The notes under the pieces are model-generated. The model did no database searches, was not told the DNA's origin, and saw only the letters and a program-made list of their open reading frames with translations. The position numbers and the translations under genes were made by a program. Below are positions 57,900 to 64,000 of a stretch of DNA of 64,000 nt, piece by piece. Source of the DNA: Dirofilaria immitis (taxonomy: Eukaryota; Nematoda; Chromadorea; Rhabditida; Onchocercidae). How positions within the stretch are numbered: the stretch's first letter is position 1; each line of letters opens with the position of its first letter. The stretch is from contig JAKNDB010000110.1 of the NCBI GenBank assembly GCA_024305405.1, forward strand, positions 186,001 through 250,000. Direction: 5' to 3'.

Positions 57900-60014
57900 A
57901 TGGGAGTTTTTGGCCGATGGACGGCTTATGGTACATTTGGAAAGACAATACGACTACTTTTCTTCAGTACACAGCTTCTTTCAATGGTAATTATTTTTTG
58001 TTTCGTGGAGATAATGTTGAGTTTTTACAAAACTCTACTGAATAGATTAAAAGCATTTCATGAAAATATCAAAATGAATATAAGATCAAAGTTTTAATTG
58101 ATAAATTCATATTTTACATAAATCCGCAATAAATGCGGGAAATGTATATTGCGACAAGTACGCTGGAAGTTTGAACATAAATCAATATTTTCTTTCTTTC
58201 ACAGATGGTTTTGTTGATAGTGTTAATATATGGGTATTGGCTGGTACGGAACAGATCGCAGTACGCAGAATTACTTGAGCCAAGCTTATACGTGGATGTT
58301 GCTCGTATTATGATTGTTAGTTCAGTATTTGTATTTATCAATGCTAGCGTATCGGTTTATGCTGTAACAAAAGAAATGCGATGTTTCATATATTCGGTTT
58401 GTTTATTTTTGAGAAAATCATAGTCATGTAATTTAATAAAAACAGAGTGAAATAGGTACGGATAAGATTACGGAGATCGGTCAATACAATGCATCTTCCT
58501 AGGTTAGCATGCTGGTCATAGATGTTAGATTTTATATGATTCATAGATGTTGACTTGAACCGTCGAATCACTTTGTCTGTCCCACATCCTCATCATATCA
58601 ATTTATTTTCGATGTTTTAGATGCGATCATTTCAAGCGATTTTTCGAATATGAACATGGTTAATAAATAAAATGTAAAAGAAAATATCGAATGTATCTTT
58701 AAGTTATCAATCCTTTCAAACTAATACATAATGGAATATTGCATTAAGAAGATTTGATAAAACTATTTCAGTATGTGATAGCTAGTGGAGTAATATTTAT
58801 AATGATGTTTATTGGTGGTGTTATGGGTTTCGTATTTAGACACCAGGTATGTTGCTTTTCAAGATTGATTATTGGAACAATAATGCTATTCTTCACTTAT
58901 TTTGAAAGGTTCACTTGACTTCATTATCTAAATTCCTATTTTATTAAAATTTTCTCGAACTTTATCAATAATTTTTATAGTTACAATATAGAATACCGCT
59001 CCATCTCAAAATGCTTACATCGCTACGTGAACTTTATGGATTACCGGAAATGGAGGGAATTACATATGCCTGGGATGAACTTCAAAGCAATGTAAAAATT
59101 TTAAACTTTATTGCAAAAATTTCTTTTGAGCTTTTTAACCAAAATTTTTTCGAGATAGTTCCTTAGACAGATAAAATTTAAACTACAAGTTCTAGATTGT
59201 TAAAGATGAATATTAAGCGAATTTATCTTTTTTAGTTCAATTGCTGTGGAGTAAATGGTACCGATGATTTGAGGGTTTGGAAAAAATCGAAATGGTTTAT
59301 GCATCAAAAGGATTCAAGCAAAATCTTCCAATATCATGGTTAACTTTTGACTTCAATATAATTTAAAATTTCAGTGAAAATCTTGAATCAGAAAGCATAA
59401 AGAGAACTCGTTTCTTACTCAAGTCTTCTTCATTCAGCCACAAAGATTGATTTAAACATTTCATATATTTTACATATATATTTTAGATTTAAACATTTCA
59501 TATTTTATATCAGTTCGGATACACGAACTGGTAAGTCTAAAAGAACTTTTAGCTGCGTAAATGAAATGATACAGCGCTGTCTGGAAACGGATCTGTATCA
59601 TCCGGATGAGACAGTTGTCCACACGCGAACATGCTTCATGTTGCTGCGATCCGATTTATTAAAAGTAATACATGTGGCTGCATGGCTTCTCATTATCGCC
59701 AGTATAGTCATGGTATGATTCTTATCCTTCTTTCAGTTGAGATCTTTTCTTATTCCATTTGGTATTTTAATAAGCATAATCATTTGTTGGATCAGTAATT
59801 CATTTACAGATAAGCTATTTGATTTATAAATAGTAAATGAGAATATATTGCATTCAGAACATAACTTTTCAATATATAACTCAGTTTAATTAATTCTGTC
59901 TTTGAATTCTTGACATCTTACTTTCAACTGTTAGCGATCCAAGAAGTTTAAACCTTTTTATAGATGTTGCCTACTGTATTCGCAGGAATTTATGCTCGTC
60001 TCATCAGGAAGTAA
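57900..60014 (+). CDS. Tetraspanin (second, divergent)
   Basis: Four-pass membrane protein. Exons: 57900-57986 ([11 protein letters not shown]..), 58205-58396, 58772-58846, 58981-59091, 59236-59338, about 59512-59712, 59964-60014 (TAA). Membrane segments: [55 protein letters not shown] and [19 protein letters not shown]. The large loop opens with FNCCGVNG, the tetraspanin CCG motif, and has later cysteines in FSCVNE, IQRCLE and TRTCF. The tail is very short (IYARLIRK). The junction between the CCG exon (ending phase 1 at 59338) and the next (which reads in phase 2) does not fit; either an acceptor is misplaced or one base is missing. Unlike the 28-32 kb tetraspanin it lacks the eight-cysteine TspanC8 pattern. 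Subfamily not assigned. Confidence 0.82.
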
Positions 60015-61817
60015 TCAAATTTTTATTTCTTGCTTTGTATATTTATATTTTAGTGATTAAGATCATTACGATGAATTATGACAGTATAACATTGTATTCA
60101 TCCTTCACTTAAATCGCAAAACACTTGCCAATATTCTTTTCCCTTGGTTGAAGCTCTGGAATTCAAGCTTTTAAAAATAAAATCAATAAAATAAAATAGA
60201 ATAATTATATAGGAATGATTTCGAGCTGATATTTTCCACCTGAACTATATGAATGAACCGCAAAATGTGAATCCATTAAAAAATCTGCCGAGAACTATGA
60301 ATGAAGTCAAAGCGAAAAACTGTTTGCTTTTGTTTTATTCCCAAGAATGGCACAGTAAAAAGCACAATGAGTTCAAAAACTTGTCACCTCGCACCAACCT
60401 CAGGTTCAGACTTGGTCAATCAATTTTATTCCAAATTTTCACATCCTAATCTGTCAAAAACTCATGTTTCCTAATCAAGCTAGTACGGTTGCCAAAAACA
60501 TTTTCCAAAGGTGCCTCAAAATTGAATTAATAAGAGAAATTTTATTTTATCACGCAGATGTAACTATTTTTCCTAGCACTTGAAAAAGGGTTCCGCTGTT
60601 ATTCGACCTTCCTGAAATTTTTCATGTGGTTAGAGGATGTCATATTGGACAAATCTCATGAAGTTAAGAATTTGCTTTATGTTATAGATACTGTGAAGAA
60701 CGAAAATGAATTTACAAAAATCCCCCTTCCTTCTTTCTCAACAAACACTTGAGATATTCTATCCCACTGTGCGAATCGGTCTATCAAAATAGAAATTCTT
60801 TACCGTCTGACAAATGAATTATTCAGTACAATCCAAAATAGTTTCCACATTTCCAGTCGCACTTCTGGAAACAAGTTTTCATATATCTTTCTGCAACATG
60901 ACCAATGACTCCACATAACTAGGTAACAAATAGCAGAAAAAACTATCAATAATATCTAAGCCGACAAAAATATCCCCGTGCATTATTTATTTCAATTAAC
61001 TGTAGCGTTTATCTAATGGTTTTGGCAATAAGAAGTCAATATCATTCTTAGAATCCAGCCTCTTTGCTTTATAAAACATTTTAATACAAACAGACAAATT
61101 TAAGAGCCTCAAACAAGAATTTAAAAAAGTGCGTTTGGAGGGTTATAATTATATAAAAAAGAAACAACGCACGCAGCACTATATTCCAAACTCAAATGGG
61201 CGAAGATCATGTATCATAGGATTAAAATCCCTTCCCGAAAAAATAAAAATTAAACGTAGTCAGAAAACAATGCAAGAAATATTAATGTAGTAAGAATAAA
61301 ATATAATACACAGCCTTCACAATTTAACGTCGCTGCACACATCTTCATGAATCTTCCCAACTTTATATAGAAAAATGCTAACAACGTATATGTAAAAAGC
61401 TGTAAATGCTCGGAAGATTGGAAATTTCGAAAACATCTAGAACGAGTGAAATGTTGTAAATTACATCTCCTTTCATACTGGAAACAAAGAATTCGATTTA
61501 TTTTTATATCAAATTACAAACATGAATAATGGAAAAGTTACATTAGATAAGACTATATTGGACAAATAAATAATGAAAATTTGACAAACTTTTATCACAT
61601 ATACCTATGCATCACTTCGTTCTATAACTTGCATAAATTCTACTGTCTTACTGTTTTCAGTATATCTACACTAATGCACAGTAGATCCCAGAAAACAGAA
61701 ATTCTCTGTCACCGTGAATTTTTCTGGAAGTAAAACTAGTTTAAAATTTATGATCTGCGAAACATATACTCAAGAATCATATATAAAAGGCATGGAAGTG
61801 ATAATGGAACTGAGAAA
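60015..61817. other. Intergenic between convergent genes
   Basis: Holds the 3' ends of the tetraspanin (+) and the NRAMP gene (-). No coding region supported. Confidence 0.4.
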
Positions 61818-63967
61818 TTAGATCACCGGTTGAGGATAATAATCGCCATTGATCCACTCTGCGACCACATTCTCTTGCTTTTCGGAAAGCCATGGTGCAT
61901 TGCTGTTGAAATATATTGGATCGAAACCAGGTATTTTCTAGAGAGAAGAAAAGAACATGTATATACATATATATAAATTATTTTTATGTCTCTGGATTGG
62001 GACCATCTACATGCAAAATCCCCACACCCCATTCCATGCACATGGTATGTAAAAATTGGACAGGAACTTTATGAATTAGCTGTCAACTCATGTGTCGCTA
62101 TGATAATTGTAATAATGGTAATATAAAAATGACACATGGAGTAACGTCTAATGCATAAGACCAAAAAGCCATTTGCTATTTTAAAAAGTTGAAAAAATGT
62201 TTTTTAGCAAAATTTACTTTCCATTTTGGAGAAGTTAAGATACCTATCGCAGCCGCACATACGAACAGCTAAAATTTCAAAGAATTACGTACAATAGTGA
62301 AAATACTTTAATTCAAATGAATAAAATGAATAATAAAATAAAACAAATGGTTACATAGTAAATTAAAAATTATTAGAATCATTACGAAAGTGTATTCATT
62401 AGGTTTGTTAAAGTAGGATTGTCTCATGAAACAGACTTACGACACTTACTGCTATGCTGCTTTCATTTAATTTGATTGCTTCCTAAATAATCTCTGCATC
62501 GAACCAGATTTTAGCTGCTAACGTGTGTCAGTCTTTTCCGCTCGTTCAATGCTTTCAGGCATATATTCATTCACACATGAACTAAGCATTTTGCTTATTC
62601 CTATCACACATTAAGTATACGTTGGATTTCGCGAAAAAAAAAAAAAAAAACAATCTAATATTGAAGATAAATGTCAAGTTCTGAAGATTTTCCATTGCAA
62701 GAAATTTTAAACATACCAAATAACAGACGAATATGAGATATGCAGTAGACGGGATCAACAGTAATACCCAAATATACCATGCATTTCCCAGCTCTCCAGT
62801 TATGTAGTCCGTAAAGAAGTATAAATTAATGAAAATTACAATACACGATATAAACAGAGCCGAAATTTGGAAAAATCTAAAAAAACATTGCACGATAAGA
62901 AAGCGGAAGATAAGTTACTTCAAGTTTGATTCCTCAAAGAAATAGAAATATGGTAAACCGGTAAGATGAAGTTTTCTTCCTTTCCCTATAAGCCCTAAAT
63001 TTATTGGAACTTTCTTTTACGGTAGCAATGCAATCAGTAATTCTATATAATGTTCCATAAATAAAAACACATAAAAAGAACGAAAAAACCTGGAATTGCG
63101 GAAATCAAGCATAACTTTGGCGCTGGATGTGAATGTTACCACTGGGATAAGGGCAAACGGTAACTGTAGCATTTGAACACAATTTAACAAATCGTTCATT
63201 CCCGTTAAGTCGCGCATATTATTTATGCGTAATGCAAGCAACAGTGCTGGCACAATCGTAATGCTACGAGTAACCAAAACTCGTTTCCAACGAGCCCAAC
63301 GAATTTGTAAGAAACCCTGCAGTTCACTGTATAAAAAATATGTCTGCAAATTCTCATCAGTAATATCTGAATTTTGTCAAGTCTGAAAATAATATGTAAG
63401 ATAGATATAATTATACGCCGATAAGAAATAGACACACCTCCATCACAAACTGTCCAGCATAGGTACCAGTCATTGTAGAACTTTTGTCCAGCTGCCCAGA
63501 TACCAATAGCCCAAACATAATAAGAAACGACACCAAATTCGCAGCCAAGAAATATACCACCTTTGTATAGATCCGATTTAGCCGTTTCGTTGTTATAAGG
63601 AAACACTGTGGTATTCATGATACCCTCACGTGTATCACAATTTTCCCTCTGTAAAAATGACATGAAATTAAACCGAATTAAATAAAAATAAACAGGATTA
63701 CACAATCAGCAACAACTAAATTTTAAAGCAAACACTGAAAAAATTCTCGATGATTTTACTTATTTTGAGTGAGGATAAAATTTAAATTAAAAAAAAAATT
63801 AAAACATACTATTTGATAATTAGTTTTGTTATACAATCCGTGCGCGAAAACAGCAACAACAAATACATTGATTACAAGACTACATAATAAGGCAATACCA
63901 GATTCGATAAAAAATAGAAACTTGCTTCTTGGACATTGACTTTCTTTCTTCTATCTACTTCGCGACT
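61818..63967 (-). CDS. smf: NRAMP/SLC11 divalent metal transporter, C-terminal part
   Basis: Proton-coupled Fe/Mn importer of the NRAMP family (SMF proteins in C. elegans); the 5' half lies beyond the right edge. Exons: 63967-63810 (SREVDRRKKVNVQEA, then FFIESGIALL..VINVFVVAVFAHGLYNKTN), 63648-63438 (extracellular NCDTREG.. with NTT and NET glycosylation sites, then LYKGGIFLGCEFG..YYVWAIGIWAAGQ and YAGQFVMEG-like), 63316-63090 (FLQIRWARWKRVLVTRSI, LTGMNDLLN, QLPFALIPVVTFTS), 62876-62717 (last membrane helices), 61937-61818. LVTRSI and LQLPFALIP are family hallmarks. Two exons are one base off: an A-run at 63480-63483 is one too long, splitting the AAGQSSTMTGTY motif, and one base is missing near 63932. 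The last exon (KIPGFDPIYFNSNAPWL.. to PQPVI) fits by phase as a cytosolic tail but is not recognised by sequence. Confidence 0.88.
62634..62650 (+). repeat. Poly-A tract
   Basis: Seventeen consecutive A bases inside the last intron of the NRAMP gene. Confidence 0.95.
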
Positions 63968-64000
63968 CTAAAATGAAAAATATTTTCTAAATTCACGAAA

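Overview
This is eukaryotic DNA: AT-rich, with small exons, GT/AG introns with nematode-type TTTTCAG/TTTNCAG acceptors, and genes on both strands. The gene set (a MKK3/6-type MAP kinase kinase, nucleobindin, glyoxalase II, two tetraspanins, an NRAMP transporter, a CCDC186/CCCP-1 golgin) and BEL/Pao retroelements fit a nematode. A short decayed Wolbachia-like dihydrolipoamide dehydrogenase piece near 15.9-16.1 kb points to a filarial (onchocercid) worm. That assignment is inference; no species is claimed.

Layout. 1-1745 (+): 3' end of a CCDC186/CCCP-1-like coiled-coil gene. About 2.5-13 kb: retrotransposon graveyard. An old minus-strand BEL/Pao copy is interrupted at 4595-8038 by a younger BEL/Pao unit whose two LTRs point toward each other and which is flanked by a 5-bp duplication (CTCGC). 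A third, plus-strand BEL copy decays from about 9.3 to 11.9 kb. 13,998-16,272: long fold-back (inverted repeat) element carrying the Wolbachia-like fragment in its right arm. 17,010-17,882 (+): selenoprotein K-like gene with a UGA where that family has selenocysteine. 20,103-23,741 (-): nucleobindin. 27,934-31,943 (-): TspanC8-type tetraspanin with a long basic C-tail. 31.9-46.3 kb: about 14 kb with no gene I can support, containing simple repeats and two hairpin-forming sequences. 46,291-48,608 (-): MAP2K (SEK-1/MKK3/6 type). 50,593-53,217 (+): unrecognised acidic protein. 54,252-55,987 (+): glyoxalase II. 57,900-60,014 (+): second tetraspanin. 61,818-63,967 (-, running off the right edge): NRAMP metal transporter.

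A recurring feature is that many otherwise healthy exons are thrown out of frame by one base, mostly inside or beside a homopolymer run (nucleobindin C-run, MAP2K G-run, glyoxalase II T-run, NRAMP A-runs, SelK C- and T-runs, the 52.8 kb exon A- and G-runs). This reads as draft-assembly error rather than pseudogenisation. The genes do not form an obvious operon or shared pathway. The most unusual items are the inverted-LTR BEL unit, the bacterial-like insert inside the fold-back element, and the possible selenocysteine codon in the SelK-like gene.
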